Of a stretch of 64,000 bases of DNA, positions 41,071 to 52,037 are shown in pieces (position 1 is the stretch's first letter; every line of letters begins with the position of its first letter). The translations under genes were made by a program, and so were the position numbers. The DNA comes from Marinicella pacifica (GTDB lineage Bacteria; Pseudomonadota; Gammaproteobacteria; Xanthomonadales; Marinicellaceae): the NCBI RefSeq assembly GCF_014636635.1, contig NZ_BMEO01000002.1:124001-188000 (forward strand), read 5' to 3'. The notes beneath the pieces are model-generated. The model saw only the letters and a list, made by a program, of their open reading frames with translations, was not told the DNA's origin and made no database searches.

Positions 41071-41870
41071 TTATAGTAACTTAAATAGTGTTTTCCATAT
41101 TTGTGTAAGTACTCTGTTATTTGAATTTTTTCTTTATGGTTGTATTCAGGACGATTATTTTTAGAATTTAAGCTATAGTTACCAGAAATTTCAAGACCTG
41201 TCGAATCGAACACAATTTTCTTAGGGTTTTCTACCAAGTCCTCGTATCTAATTATACTAACTTTGCTTTTCTTTGAAAATTGCTTGAAATACCAATCAAT
41301 TAGCAATACTTGTCTTTTAAGTAAAGGTTTTTGTTTTCCAATATCCGCCAAATCAATGGAATATTTTTCCAAATTTGGGAGTCTCCCCTTGCTTGATGCA
41401 ATTTTTACTGAACGCCATGACATAATCACAGAAACAGGATCACGAATAACTGCAATTATAGGCCAGTTACCATTCAATAATCCACCTAAATTGGCAGTGA
41501 ATAAGGCGTTGGCCTTAATAATAAATAAATTATTAGCGCTACTTTGAGGCAGTTTCACAGCTCTAATTTCTCTTTGGTTTTTTTGGGTTTTTTTATTAAT
41601 TCTTTTAAAATAATTATCCGGCAACTCAGAACTGTTTTTCTTAAATACAATTTCTATAGGTTGTTTATTTTTAATTTTGCTTCTCAAATTAGAGATTTTA
41701 AGTGCTAAGTTATCACTTAATTGAACAGCATTATCACTTTGTTCCTTCAATTCTTTCAACCAAGGTGGCTCTGATAAGCACAAACAAGAGTTGCTGCTTA
41801 AAATGGAGGTTAAAAGAGAGGTTCCCGACCTAGGAATGCCTGTTAGTAAAATAGTATTTAAATGATTCAT
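41064..41870 (-). CDS. Sulfotransferase-like protein
   Basis: 268 residues. LLTGIPRSGTSLLTSILSSN near residue 8 is the 5'-phosphosulfate loop (RSGTS) and VIRDPVSVIMSWRSVK near 140 is the 3'-phosphate site; VSIIRYEDLVENPKK follows near 210. Basic, cytoplasmic. The fifth sulfotransferase-like gene in the island. It overlaps the 3' end of the LTA-synthase-like gene on the opposite strand by 7 bases. Confidence 0.8.
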   Translation of the reverse strand: MNHLNTILLTGIPRSGTSLLTSILSSNSCLCLSEPPWLKELKEQSDNAVQLSDNLALKISNLRSKIKNKQPIEIVFKKNSSELPDNYFKRINKKTQKNQREIRAVKLPQSSANNLFIIKANALFTANLGGLLNGNWPIIAVIRDPVSVIMSWRSVKIASSKGRLPNLEKYSIDLADIGKQKPLLKRQVLLIDWYFKQFSKKSKVSIIRYEDLVENPKKIVFDSTGLEISGNYSLNSKNNRPEYNHKEKIQITEYLHKYGKHYLSYYNY

Positions 41871-41912
41871 ATCCTTTAACCTGTAATAAAAAACTAACAG
41901 TAATTTTAAGAG

Positions 41913-42374
41913 CTATACATGATTGTGCTGTAAGTATTTCTTTAGAGTGTTGGCGGTCGTGATGTCTTGTTTAAGTGACTTGACGAGCGCATTTGAATCT
42001 ATTAAAAAAGCCGTATTGAGACCATTCGATACTTTTTTAACATATGAGTTGTGTTTTTGATAGCTTTTAAAGTTCAGATTAAAATACCCACCCTCACCCA
42101 AAAAACAAATTTCAGAATGCGGCATTATTTTTGCAAATTTAATCATTATGAAATGAGCATCAATACTTCTATTTGAAGGGTAATGTATGATATTAATATT
42201 TTTAAAATGATATTTGTCAGTGTTTATAGGTTTTTGACTAATCAAAACAACTATGGCAGTTGAATTTTGGTAAACTTCAATAAGTTTTTTGGTCGAAGTA
42301 ATTACATTGGGTAATTCATCTTTTGAAGATATTAATAAGAAAGTTTTATAAGGTTTTTTTTTGAATGTTGCCAC
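41913..42374 (-). CDS. Hypothetical protein in glycan island
   Basis: 153 residues from a GTG start. A basic N-terminus (ATFKKKPYKTFLLISSKDEL), then alternating strands and helices (AIVVLISQKPINTD, FKNINIIHYPSNRS, EICFLGEGGYFNLNFKSYQK). The pattern is Rossmann-like and could be a trimmed glycosyltransferase, but no catalytic motif is seen. Its 5' end overlaps that of the divergent gene at 42365 by 10 bases. A+T-rich. Real coding status is likely but not certain. Confidence 0.5.
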   Translation of the reverse strand: MATFKKKPYKTFLLISSKDELPNVITSTKKLIEVYQNSTAIVVLISQKPINTDKYHFKNINIIHYPSNRSIDAHFIMIKFAKIMPHSEICFLGEGGYFNLNFKSYQKHNSYVKKVSNGLNTAFLIDSNALVKSLKQDITTANTLKKYLQHNHV

Positions 42375-43372
42375 AATTTAATATTATCTTTATTCCTGGA
42401 ACTGTTAGTTATCAGTCAATTGCATTGATTTCAATGTTGCAAAATACTGACTTAAACTTCAGATTAGTTGGTAATAGTTTAAATCAAAATGAAGCGAAAT
42501 TGTTAGAACAAATCAGTGAATGCTCTAACAGACTAACTTATGCAAATTTCGAATCTGATCAGATTATCCCTCATGGTACATTGCTGGACTTATTATTTAT
42601 TTCTGAAAATAACAAGTATTTTTGTTTTTGTGACTCTGATCTTTTTTTGTTTAAACCTTTATCACAAAAGCAATTATTGAGATACATGCGTAAAGCAGTG
42701 GTTTTTTCTTCAGGCGGTAGAATCGAAAATGAAGATGAGGCTATTTACGCTGGATTTAAAGGTGGTGCAACAACCAAAAGTCCTGATGGTAAAATTGATT
42801 TAGCCACAAGTTTTTTTTGTATCTACAGTAGAGAACATTTAAAAAGAACGTTATTAAAATATAAAGTTGGCTTTGAGCAATATAGACTGGATAGCCAAAT
42901 ACCAGACAAGGCAAAAAAAATAATAGATGCGTATGAAATCGAATATGAAATGTTTGATACTGGCAAACTTCTAAGCGTGCTTTACCATTATGAAAGATAC
43001 AAGAAATCATTTGATGAACTTGATGGTTTAGTACACATAGGAGGTATGAGTGGGAGATACCTGCAAAAGTTAGACATCACATCTTCAGTTGTTTTGGATG
43101 ATTCTGAATTGCCTTCTAAAAATAGAGATAATGGCAACAAATATAATTTTAGGAATGAGTATGAAAAGAATTTAAAACGTCATTACGGAAAATATTTCTA
43201 TTGCTATTTAAACCATATTATTGGCAAAGGTGCCAAACCGACAATTAACACGAATGATAAAAGAATTAAAAAAACAATTAAACGGTTGGAGTCTGAGATA
43301 AGTTACGTCTGGGAGCAAGCACAACTTTTTCATGAAACTAAAAAAATTGCAGCAATCATCAAATCTTCATGA
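42365..43372 (+). CDS. Putative glycosyltransferase
   Basis: 335 residues from an ATG. FCFCDSDLFLFKPL near 80-95 carries a D-x-D typical of GT-A enzymes, preceded by a region that scans like the UDP-sugar fold (MLQNTDLNFRLVGNSLN). GGRIENEDEAIYAGFKGG and GLVHIGGMSGRYLQKL may be acceptor-side loops. Not a named family by my reading. It is the first of four forward genes (42365-45884) with overlapping ends, so they form an operon. Confidence 0.6.
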   Translation: MLPQFNIIFIPGTVSYQSIALISMLQNTDLNFRLVGNSLNQNEAKLLEQISECSNRLTYANFESDQIIPHGTLLDLLFISENNKYFCFCDSDLFLFKPLSQKQLLRYMRKAVVFSSGGRIENEDEAIYAGFKGGATTKSPDGKIDLATSFFCIYSREHLKRTLLKYKVGFEQYRLDSQIPDKAKKIIDAYEIEYEMFDTGKLLSVLYHYERYKKSFDELDGLVHIGGMSGRYLQKLDITSSVVLDDSELPSKNRDNGNKYNFRNEYEKNLKRHYGKYFYCYLNHIIGKGAKPTINTNDKRIKKTIKRLESEISYVWEQAQLFHETKKIAAIIKSS

Positions 43373-44019
43373 TTAGAGGAATAATCTATACAGCCATTAC
43401 TAATGGCTATGACACAGTAAAAACACCTAAAACAGATCAAACTTTACCGATGGTCTGTTTTCAAAACTCTACCGGTGGCTATACCAATCGATGGGAATCT
43501 AAAAAAATTGATCTTATTAATGATGACCCTATCAGAACTGCTCGCTTTTACAAGCTTCATCCTCATTTATTCTTTCCAAATTACGATTGGAGTATCTGGG
43601 TTGATGGTAGCTTATTGATAACCGACGACCTAATTAAACTATTAAATGAAGCAATTAATAATAAAGCTAAACTTGCTATATATAAACATGCAAAAAGAAA
43701 TTGTTTATATCAGGCAGCACATAATTGTATTGATAAAAACAAAGACAGCAAAGAAGTTATTGAGAAACAAATTGATACTTATAAATCAATCGGATACCCT
43801 CAAAATAATGGATTAGTTGCCAGTGGCGTGATTGTAAGAAGGCATAACGACCCTCAAATTATTGAATTAATGAATAATTGGTGGAGTGAAATATACAACC
43901 ATAGCAGAAGAGATCAAATTAGTTTTAATTATGCCTGTTGGAAAATGAACTTTAAGTATTGGGAAATTCCCACAAGAATCGGTGATGGTAGATACTTCAT
44001 GAGAAACCCTCATGCATAA
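43369..44019 (+). CDS. DUF616-type glycosyltransferase (TOD1/MUCI70-like)
   Basis: 216 residues. The start IIYTAITNGYDTVKTPK and NDDPIRTARFYKLHPHLFFP then NYDWSIWVDGSL match the DUF616 (TOD1/MUCI70) pattern as I know it, with WVDGS as the DxD-like site; HAKRNCLYQAA and GLVASGVIVRRHND follow, then WWSEIYNHSRRDQISFNYAC. These cytosolic or Golgi-type enzymes are putative hexosyltransferases. It overlaps the previous gene by 4 bases (ATGA) and the epimerase by 8. Confidence 0.8.
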   Translation: MIRGIIYTAITNGYDTVKTPKTDQTLPMVCFQNSTGGYTNRWESKKIDLINDDPIRTARFYKLHPHLFFPNYDWSIWVDGSLLITDDLIKLLNEAINNKAKLAIYKHAKRNCLYQAAHNCIDKNKDSKEVIEKQIDTYKSIGYPQNNGLVASGVIVRRHNDPQIIELMNNWWSEIYNHSRRDQISFNYACWKMNFKYWEIPTRIGDGRYFMRNPHA

Positions 44020-44962
44020 TAATCTATCAAGAATTTTTGTTACTGGTGCGTCAGGTTTTATAGGAAGTTATCTTCATAAGATCATATCTCAAAGTGGATA
44101 TGATGTAATTTGTATATATAACGTTCATGCTATTAATAATTCAACACCTTCAATTAAATGCAATTTACAACACGAGTCATTGTATGATCAGTTTATTAAG
44201 TTTAAACCAGATACCATCATTCATTGTGCTGGCTTAAACCCTTCAGCGTTAATCAAACAAGATGATTCGATGTTTTATCAATTCAATCGTGATGCTACAC
44301 TTAATTTAGCCAACCAGTTTTTAAAATACTGTGAATCAAATCAGAACAAAAACAAAAAGAAATTTTTAAACTTATCCACTTATGAAATATATGGAAATAT
44401 CAAAGATTTGAATGGATTTAATGAATCTTCCAGCACCAATCCACTTAATGCTTACGCTGATTCAAAAGCTCAGGCTGTCAATGAAATTGAACAATTAGTC
44501 AGCAATAGTGTAGATTTTATAAATGTAATATGCACTAATAATTATGGCCCCGGGCAGTCAAACGATAAATTAATCCCGGTTGTTTTTAATAAACTAATTA
44601 AAAATCAAAAAATTATTATAAAAGGTGATGGGTCAAGCCAAAGAACTTGGACATTTGTCAAAGATACATGTGAAGGTATAATTCAAGCATTGAAAAATGG
44701 CAAACATAAAAGATATCACTTAAGTGCCAATAACCAAATATCAGTCATTGGTGTGATTAAAGCCATTCATGATATTTTAAAATCGCAAAATTTCGTTGCA
44801 ACTGATTCAGCCCGTCTAACTTGGCATGAGGCAAATAATAATCCGATTTTTAAAATAGACTCAAGCTGGTCTGAAAAAGAATTAAATTGGACCGCTAAGA
44901 CCCCTTTTTCAATGGGACTCAAACATACCCTAGAATATTTAAAAAAACAGAGAGATGAATAA
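44012..44962 (+). CDS. NAD-dependent epimerase/dehydratase (extended SDR)
   Basis: 316 residues. IFVTGASGFIGSYLHK is the NAD-binding loop. NLSTYEIYG supplies the Ser/Thr and AYADSKAQA the YxxxK (Tyr-Ala-Asp-Ser-Lys) catalytic pair. TNNYGPGQSNDKLIPVVF and GDGSSQRTWTFVKDTCEGI are typical of nucleotide-sugar epimerases and dehydratases. It probably makes the sugar nucleotide used by a neighbour; the substrate cannot be told. It starts within the end of the DUF616 gene (8-base overlap). Confidence 0.88.
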   Translation: MHNNLSRIFVTGASGFIGSYLHKIISQSGYDVICIYNVHAINNSTPSIKCNLQHESLYDQFIKFKPDTIIHCAGLNPSALIKQDDSMFYQFNRDATLNLANQFLKYCESNQNKNKKKFLNLSTYEIYGNIKDLNGFNESSSTNPLNAYADSKAQAVNEIEQLVSNSVDFINVICTNNYGPGQSNDKLIPVVFNKLIKNQKIIIKGDGSSQRTWTFVKDTCEGIIQALKNGKHKRYHLSANNQISVIGVIKAIHDILKSQNFVATDSARLTWHEANNNPIFKIDSSWSEKELNWTAKTPFSMGLKHTLEYLKKQRDE

Positions 44963-45884
44963 TAAATTAGCTATTTTAATTATTATTGAACCAGGCCTAT
45001 TAGAGCAACAAGCCGAGCTACTAATAAAATCTATTCATAAATATCTAACTGCGGAAATTGATATTTTTACATTTTCTCCACGTGTTGATCGAAAGCCAGG
45101 ATCCCACATGGAATCTTTTTTAAAATATCAGGTCACCCACCACTTTAATAGTGATTTAAATATTGATTATCCTGATTTTCCACTTGCCAATGGACTATAT
45201 GCTAGTTCGTTTTTCGAAAGAGAGCAGCCTGAATATTCAAAAATTTTACTGACCGACACCGATACGGTTTTTATTAATAATTTACCCAATGAGATATTTG
45301 AAAATAATACTGTCTTTGTATCACCTGCAGACAATAAGGGCGTAGGCTCAGAAGGCAATGATGACCCAGAAGATATTTTTTGGCGTCAAATGTTTGAATT
45401 TTTTGATATTGATTTACCTGAAGCAAATATGACTACAACCGTGAGAAATAACACGATTAGGCCCTATCACAATTCAGGATTTGTTCTTGTTAATGGAATT
45501 GATGGCTTTTATCAGCAATGGTTCAAAGATTTTGATGAGCTGATGAAGTCAAATATTAGACCAAAATTTGTAGGCAGAGATGGTACAAATTTTGGCTTTT
45601 TTGAGCAATTGGTTCTCTCTATAACCACTGAAAGGATAATCAATAAAAAAAGATTCTTTCCAAGACAATTAAACTATCCCATTCCTTTTCAACCATACTT
45701 ATCGAGTGAAAAAAGATCCTTAGATTTTAATGAGTTATGCCATATCCACTACCACAAATGGTTTCAACATCCGGGATTTTTAGATCATGTGACTACTGAT
45801 GAAGACAAGAAGACAGAACAGTATCGTTGGCTGAAAGAGCAGTTGCCTTTGCAACCGACCATAGATGGGCCGTTTAAATGTTGA
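44955..45884 (+). CDS. Putative glycosyltransferase (GT8-like)
   Basis: 309 residues. ILLTDTDTVFINNLPNEIF near 95-113 has DTDT, the DxD type of metal site found in GT8-like enzymes, then PYHNSGFVLVNGIDGFYQ (the NSG..L pattern) and HIHYHKWFQHPGFLDHVT with His residues late in the protein. Last gene of the overlapping forward run, 84 bases before polA. Sugar and acceptor unknown. Confidence 0.65.
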   Translation: MNNKLAILIIIEPGLLEQQAELLIKSIHKYLTAEIDIFTFSPRVDRKPGSHMESFLKYQVTHHFNSDLNIDYPDFPLANGLYASSFFEREQPEYSKILLTDTDTVFINNLPNEIFENNTVFVSPADNKGVGSEGNDDPEDIFWRQMFEFFDIDLPEANMTTTVRNNTIRPYHNSGFVLVNGIDGFYQQWFKDFDELMKSNIRPKFVGRDGTNFGFFEQLVLSITTERIINKKRFFPRQLNYPIPFQPYLSSEKRSLDFNELCHIHYHKWFQHPGFLDHVTTDEDKKTEQYRWLKEQLPLQPTIDGPFKC

Positions 45885-45936
45885 TGTCTTCTTTTCTAAA
45901 ATTAATCCCCCCCCTGCTGATAGTTTGCTAATCGGT

Positions 45937-45942
45937 TACAAT
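45937..45942 (+). promoter_or_regulatory. Possible polA -10 element
   Basis: TACAAT lies 27 bases before the polA ATG. No convincing -35 is seen at the expected distance. The preceding run of eight C residues lies at about 45907-45914. Confidence 0.3.
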
Positions 45943-45968
45943 GTCCTTTTTAGTTTGCGATTTGTAAT

Positions 45969-48638
45969 ATGACCAACAAAACCCTGTATTTAGTCGATGG
46001 TTCGAGTTATTTGTTTCGGGCTTTTTTTGTGCCAAATTTACGGCGACTGACCAGTAAAGACGGGCATCCGACCGGGGTTATTTATGGGGTCAGTAATATG
46101 ATTCAGCGGATGCTGGATGAATATAATCCGACTTATATGGCGGTGGTGTTTGATGCCAAGGGTAAAACTTTTCGGCATGATATGTATGCCGAATATAAGG
46201 CCAACCGGCCGCCGATGCCGGATGAGTTGCGCATGCAATTACAGCCGACCAAAGATGTGATTAAAGCCATGGGCATCCCGCTGATTGAGGTGCCGCATGT
46301 GGAGGCGGATGATGTCATCGGTACGCTCGCCAAAAAAGCCGAAGCCCGGGGGGTTGAGACCTTGGTGTCCACCAGTGATAAGGACTTGGCGCAGTTGGTG
46401 TCGAAGCATGTGACTTTGGTTAACACCATGAGTGATACGGTGCTGGATGAAGCTGCGGTGTTTGATAAGTTTGGCGTGAAGCCGTCACAGATTATTGATT
46501 ATTTGGCGCTGATTGGTGATTCTTCGGACAATATTCCGGGGGTGAATAAGGTTGGACCGAAGACGGCGGCTAAATGGCTGGCCGATTACGGCAGTGTCGA
46601 TAACATAATTAAACATGCCGATGAGTTTAAAGGCAAGGTTGGCGAATACCTGCGTGAAGGCATTAATCAGCTTAAATTATCGCGGGAGCTGGTGATTATT
46701 AAGCAAGATTGTGACATTGCGTATGAACCCGATGATTTTCTGATCGGTGACAAGGACATTCAAACCTTAAATCAAATCGGCCAACAATACGACATGAAGC
46801 GGTTTGCCGAGTTAACCGCAGAGGGTGTTAAAAAAGAACCCGAAGTGAAAACCGATTATCAATGTATTGATGATTTGAAGGATTTAGCGCGCTATTTAAA
46901 AACCGTCGAACAATCCGGGTTGGTGGCGGTGGATTTAGAAACCACCTCGCTGCAGCCGATTGGGGCTGAGATTGTCGGTTTATCGCTGTGTTGTGAAGAT
47001 AACAAGGCGGTGTATGTGCCGATTGGCCATACTGAAGACAGTCAGCAGTTGGATTTATCCGACGTGTTGGATGTGCTGTTACCGGTGTTAAATAAGGTCA
47101 AAATTATCGGTCAGCATTTTAAGTATGACTTGAATGTGTTGTCTAATTACGGTCGATCGGTGGAAACGCTCGAATACGACACCATGCTGGAATCCTATGT
47201 GCTGGATCCGGCGGCCAACCGGCATGATATGGACACGTTGGCCGACATTCACCTGAATCGACAAACCACGAAATATGAAGACATCTGTGGCAAGGGTGTG
47301 AAGCAAATTCCTTTTGCCGAGGTTTCGATACAGCAAGCCACGCATTACGCCGCGGAAGATGCGGACATTACCTGGCAACTGCACCATAAATTGTGGTCGG
47401 ATTTAAAAGACTTACCGCAATGTGCTGTTTTTCAGGAATTAGAAATGCCGCTGGTGTCGGTGTTGGCCTCGATGGAGCAAACCGGGGTATTGATTGATAA
47501 AGGTGAACTGGATAAACAAAGCCGTGAATTGGGCGAAACCATGACGCAACTGGAACAAAAAGCTTATGAAATCGCCGGTAAAGAATTTAATTTAGGCTCA
47601 CCCAAACAACTGCAACAGATTTTATTTGAAGAACAAGGCATACCGGTGAAAAAGAAAACCCCGGGCGGCCAGCCATCCACCGCCGAAGATGTATTGCATG
47701 ATTTGGCCGCTGATTATGAGCTTCCGGATGTGATTTTGGAACACCGATCTTTAAGTAAACTCAAAAGCACCTACACCGATAAACTACCGCAGGAAATCAG
47801 TGCACAAACCGGTCGGGTGCACACCTCGTATCATCAGGCGGTGACCAGTACCGGTCGTTTATCCTCATCCAACCCCAACCTGCAAAATATCCCGATTCGC
47901 ACCGAAGAAGGCCGTAAAATCCGCAAAGCCTTTATCGCTGAACCCGGGTGGCAGGTGATGGCGGCAGATTATTCGCAGATTGAACTGCGCATTATGGCGC
48001 ATTTATCACAAGACGAACAGTTACTGAAGGCCTTTAAGAATGGCATAGATATCCACAGCCAAACAGCTTCGCAGGTATTTAACGTGACACTGGATGAGGT
48101 CGATGGTAGTCAGCGACGAGCGGCCAAAGCCATTAACTTCGGCCTGATGTACGGTATGAGCGCGTTTGGTTTAAGTAAGCAATTACATGTGTCGCGCAAA
48201 GAAGCCGCCGGTTACATGGCGCAATATTTTAACCAATTCCCCAAAGTCGAGGCGTTTATCGAAGGCATCAAAGAACAGGCAGCGGAACAAGGCTATTTAG
48301 ATACTTTATTTGGCCGTCGTTTATATTTTCCGGACATCACTAACCGTAACGCCCGTGTCCGTGCCGGTGCCGAACGCGCTGCCATTAACGCCCCCATGCA
48401 GGGCACTGCTGCCGACATCATCAAAAAAGCCATGCTCGCAGTTTACCGGGAAATCAAAAACGCTGATGATATTAAGCTGATTATGCAAGTTCACGATGAA
48501 CTGGTGTTTGAGATTAAACAAGATTCCGCACAAAAATGGTCTGAAAAAATTAAAACCATTATGGAAGACGTGGTGTCATTAGATGTGCCGTTAGAAGTTG
48601 AGTATGGGATGGGGGGGAATTGGGACGAGGCCCATTAG
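45969..48638 (+). CDS. polA: DNA polymerase I
   Basis: 889 residues, close to the usual 900-930. Three domains in order: 5'-3' exonuclease (LVDGSSYLFRAFFVPN, EADDVIGTLAKKAE, STSDKDLAQLV, GDSSDNIPGVNKVGPKTAAK), 3'-5' proofreading exonuclease with intact VDLETTSLQ near 322 and HYAAEDADITW, and polymerase with ADYSQIELRIMAHLS near 665, RRAAKAINFGLMYGMSAFGL and MQVHDELVFEI near 842. It fills gaps in repair and Okazaki processing. It ends the forward genes of this half; the repeat block follows directly. Confidence 0.98.
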   Translation: MTNKTLYLVDGSSYLFRAFFVPNLRRLTSKDGHPTGVIYGVSNMIQRMLDEYNPTYMAVVFDAKGKTFRHDMYAEYKANRPPMPDELRMQLQPTKDVIKAMGIPLIEVPHVEADDVIGTLAKKAEARGVETLVSTSDKDLAQLVSKHVTLVNTMSDTVLDEAAVFDKFGVKPSQIIDYLALIGDSSDNIPGVNKVGPKTAAKWLADYGSVDNIIKHADEFKGKVGEYLREGINQLKLSRELVIIKQDCDIAYEPDDFLIGDKDIQTLNQIGQQYDMKRFAELTAEGVKKEPEVKTDYQCIDDLKDLARYLKTVEQSGLVAVDLETTSLQPIGAEIVGLSLCCEDNKAVYVPIGHTEDSQQLDLSDVLDVLLPVLNKVKIIGQHFKYDLNVLSNYGRSVETLEYDTMLESYVLDPAANRHDMDTLADIHLNRQTTKYEDICGKGVKQIPFAEVSIQQATHYAAEDADITWQLHHKLWSDLKDLPQCAVFQELEMPLVSVLASMEQTGVLIDKGELDKQSRELGETMTQLEQKAYEIAGKEFNLGSPKQLQQILFEEQGIPVKKKTPGGQPSTAEDVLHDLAADYELPDVILEHRSLSKLKSTYTDKLPQEISAQTGRVHTSYHQAVTSTGRLSSSNPNLQNIPIRTEEGRKIRKAFIAEPGWQVMAADYSQIELRIMAHLSQDEQLLKAFKNGIDIHSQTASQVFNVTLDEVDGSQRRAAKAINFGLMYGMSAFGLSKQLHVSRKEAAGYMAQYFNQFPKVEAFIEGIKEQAAEQGYLDTLFGRRLYFPDITNRNARVRAGAERAAINAPMQGTAADIIKKAMLAVYREIKNADDIKLIMQVHDELVFEIKQDSAQKWSEKIKTIMEDVVSLDVPLEVEYGMGGNWDEAH

Positions 48639-48644
48639 AGGTTT

Positions 48645-48787
48645 GCTTCGCAGCCACTTGGCCTACATGGATGTAGGTCTGCAACGCGAGCAAGGACGCG
48701 GTAGTTGCCTTTTTTGCTTCGCAGGCTTTAATGAGCTGCGCTGATAGACTCGCCGTGCTCGCCAAGGCGCATCATAGGTGCGATTTA
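48645..48787 (+). repeat. Composite repeat, copy A
   Basis: Starts GCTTCGCAGCCACTTGGCCT, contains GGACGCGGTAGTTGCC and ends AGGTGCGATTTA. It matches the outer parts of copy B at 48840-49147 but has only one core unit and lacks the A+T-rich insert seen there. Transcribed orientation unknown. Confidence 0.8.
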
Positions 48788-48839
48788 CCTCTTTATTTTT
48801 TTAGAATTAAGATAATTTAACGTTGTTTTAAATTAGTTG

Positions 48840-49147
48840 GGCTACGCAGCCACTTGGCCTACATAGCATATATTGTTCCCAACAATCTATGCATTTCTTA
48901 CGTCCTTTTAAATCGATGTGGGTCTGCAGCGTTAGCAGGACGCGGTAGTTGCCGCTTACAGGACGTAAGTGTGCAACGTTAGCAGGACGCGGTAGTTGCC
49001 GCTTACAGGACGTAAGTGTGCAACGTTAGCAGGACGCGGTAGTTGCCTTTTTTGCTCCGAAAAAAAACCGTAACTGCTTCGCAGGCTTTTATGAGAAGCC
49101 CTGTCTGACTCGCTGCGCTCGCCAAGGTGCAGAATAGGTGCGATTTA
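48840..49147 (+). repeat. Composite repeat, copy B, with tandem core
   Basis: Starts CTACGCAGCCACTTGGCCTA (one base in), carries an insert of about 50 bases around 48866-48916, three tandem core units, and an extra A-rich stretch near 49055-49073 before the shared tail TTCGCAGGCTTT...CTCGCCAAGG...TAGGTGCGATTTA. Confidence 0.8.
48931..49047 (+). repeat. 47-bp tandem repeat, two full and one partial unit
   Basis: GTTAGCAGGACGCGGTAGTT GCCGCTTACAGGACGTAAGT GTGCAAC is repeated at 48931 and 48978 without a difference, and begins again at 49025 for 23 bases. Inside the unit CTTAC AGGAC GTAAG is a small inverted repeat. Units are identical with no spacers, so this is not a CRISPR array. A diverged inverted copy lies at 27934-27983. 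Confidence 0.9.
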
Positions 49148-49235
49148 TTTATATTTTGGAGAGAGTTAGGTTTGCCGTTTTTTTGATTCTTACCTAACTT
49201 ACTATGGATACATTGCAGAGCAGTTCTCCAGGAAC

Positions 49236-49263
49236 AAAAAAGCCGGTAACATATACCGGCTTT
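49236..49263 (-). terminator. Rho-independent terminator of the atp operon
   Basis: Perfect 10-bp stem AAAGCCGGTA / TACCGGCTTT (49239-49263) with a 5-base loop; the minus strand continues with U residues. It lies 18 bases after the atpC stop codon. Confidence 0.9.
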
Positions 49264-49281
49264 GATGAAATTCATTTGAAT

Positions 49282-49704
49282 TTATCTTTTAAGCTTTTTC
49301 TTCAGACGGCTGATGGCCTGGATTTGGGCGACGGCTTTGGCCAGGTCGGCCTGGACTTGTGCCAGATCGTACTGCTTGTTGCTGTCTTGAAGAAGATTTT
49401 CAGCTTCTTCTTTGGCTTTAATCGCCGCCGCTTCGTCGATGTCTTTGGCACGAATCGCGGTGTCGGCGAGCACTGACACCAGATTTGGCTGGACTTCTAA
49501 AATGCCGCCGGACACATAAAACTCCTGTTCAGTACCATCGGTGTGGTGCACCCGCACCTGCCCCGGTTTTAAGCGGGTTATCAAAGGTGTGTGGCGTGGG
49601 GCAATACCCAATTCACCGGACACACCACTGGCAATGACCATGGTGACATCACCGGAATAAATGGCATTTTCGGCACTGACTATATCACATTGAATGGTCT
49701 TCAT
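49282..49704 (-). CDS. atpC: ATP synthase epsilon subunit
   Basis: 140 residues. N-terminal beta domain (TIQCDIVSAENAIYSGDVTM, GELGIAPRHTPLITRLKPGQ, FYVSGGILEVQPNLVSVLAD) and C-terminal helical hairpin (AEENLLQDSNKQYDLAQVQADLA in part). It couples rotation of gamma to the c-ring and can inhibit ATP hydrolysis. Last gene of the operon, 10 bases after atpD. Confidence 0.97.
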   Translation of the reverse strand: MKTIQCDIVSAENAIYSGDVTMVIASGVSGELGIAPRHTPLITRLKPGQVRVHHTDGTEQEFYVSGGILEVQPNLVSVLADTAIRAKDIDEAAAIKAKEEAENLLQDSNKQYDLAQVQADLAKAVAQIQAISRLKKKLKR

Positions 49705-49714
49705 TTAGCTGTCC

Positions 49715-52001
<2,287 letters not shown>

Positions 52002-52037
52002 ATCTACTACCTGTTATTGGTTTAATCAACGGGCGGC

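Larger units (their letters stand above)
30469..45884. other. A+T-rich surface-glycan island
   Basis: The interval between yoaA and polA is visibly richer in A+T than both flanks. It holds 17 genes in both orientations: putative glycosyltransferases (30615, 34998, 42365, 43369, 44955), sulfotransferase-like (33262, 35858, 36673, 37499, 41064), methyltransferases (31455, 34137), epimerase (44012), TIGR03032-like (32358), LTA-synthase-like (39316), a secreted protein (38373) and one unknown (41913). No integrase, transposase, tRNA or flanking repeat is visible at the edges. The short gap 30469-30614 holds nothing recognisable. Confidence 0.8.
48639..49281. other. Non-coding repeat block between polA and atpC
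   Basis: About 640 bases without a supported gene. It holds two composite repeats (48645-48787 and 48840-49147), an inverted pair AGTTAGGT / ACCTAACT at 49164-49199, and the atpC terminator at 49236-49263. Short open frames here read through the repeat and have no family support. Confidence 0.75.

Noticed and set aside
48559-48765. Small minus-strand open frame over the polA end and composite repeat A (and a similar one at 49003-49275)
   Set aside because: They translate through repeats, share LIKACEA-type text only because the DNA is repeated, and have no ribosome site or family.
48931-49047. Tandem 47-bp repeats as a CRISPR array
   Set aside because: The units are identical and contiguous, there are no variable spacers, and no cas genes are in the window.
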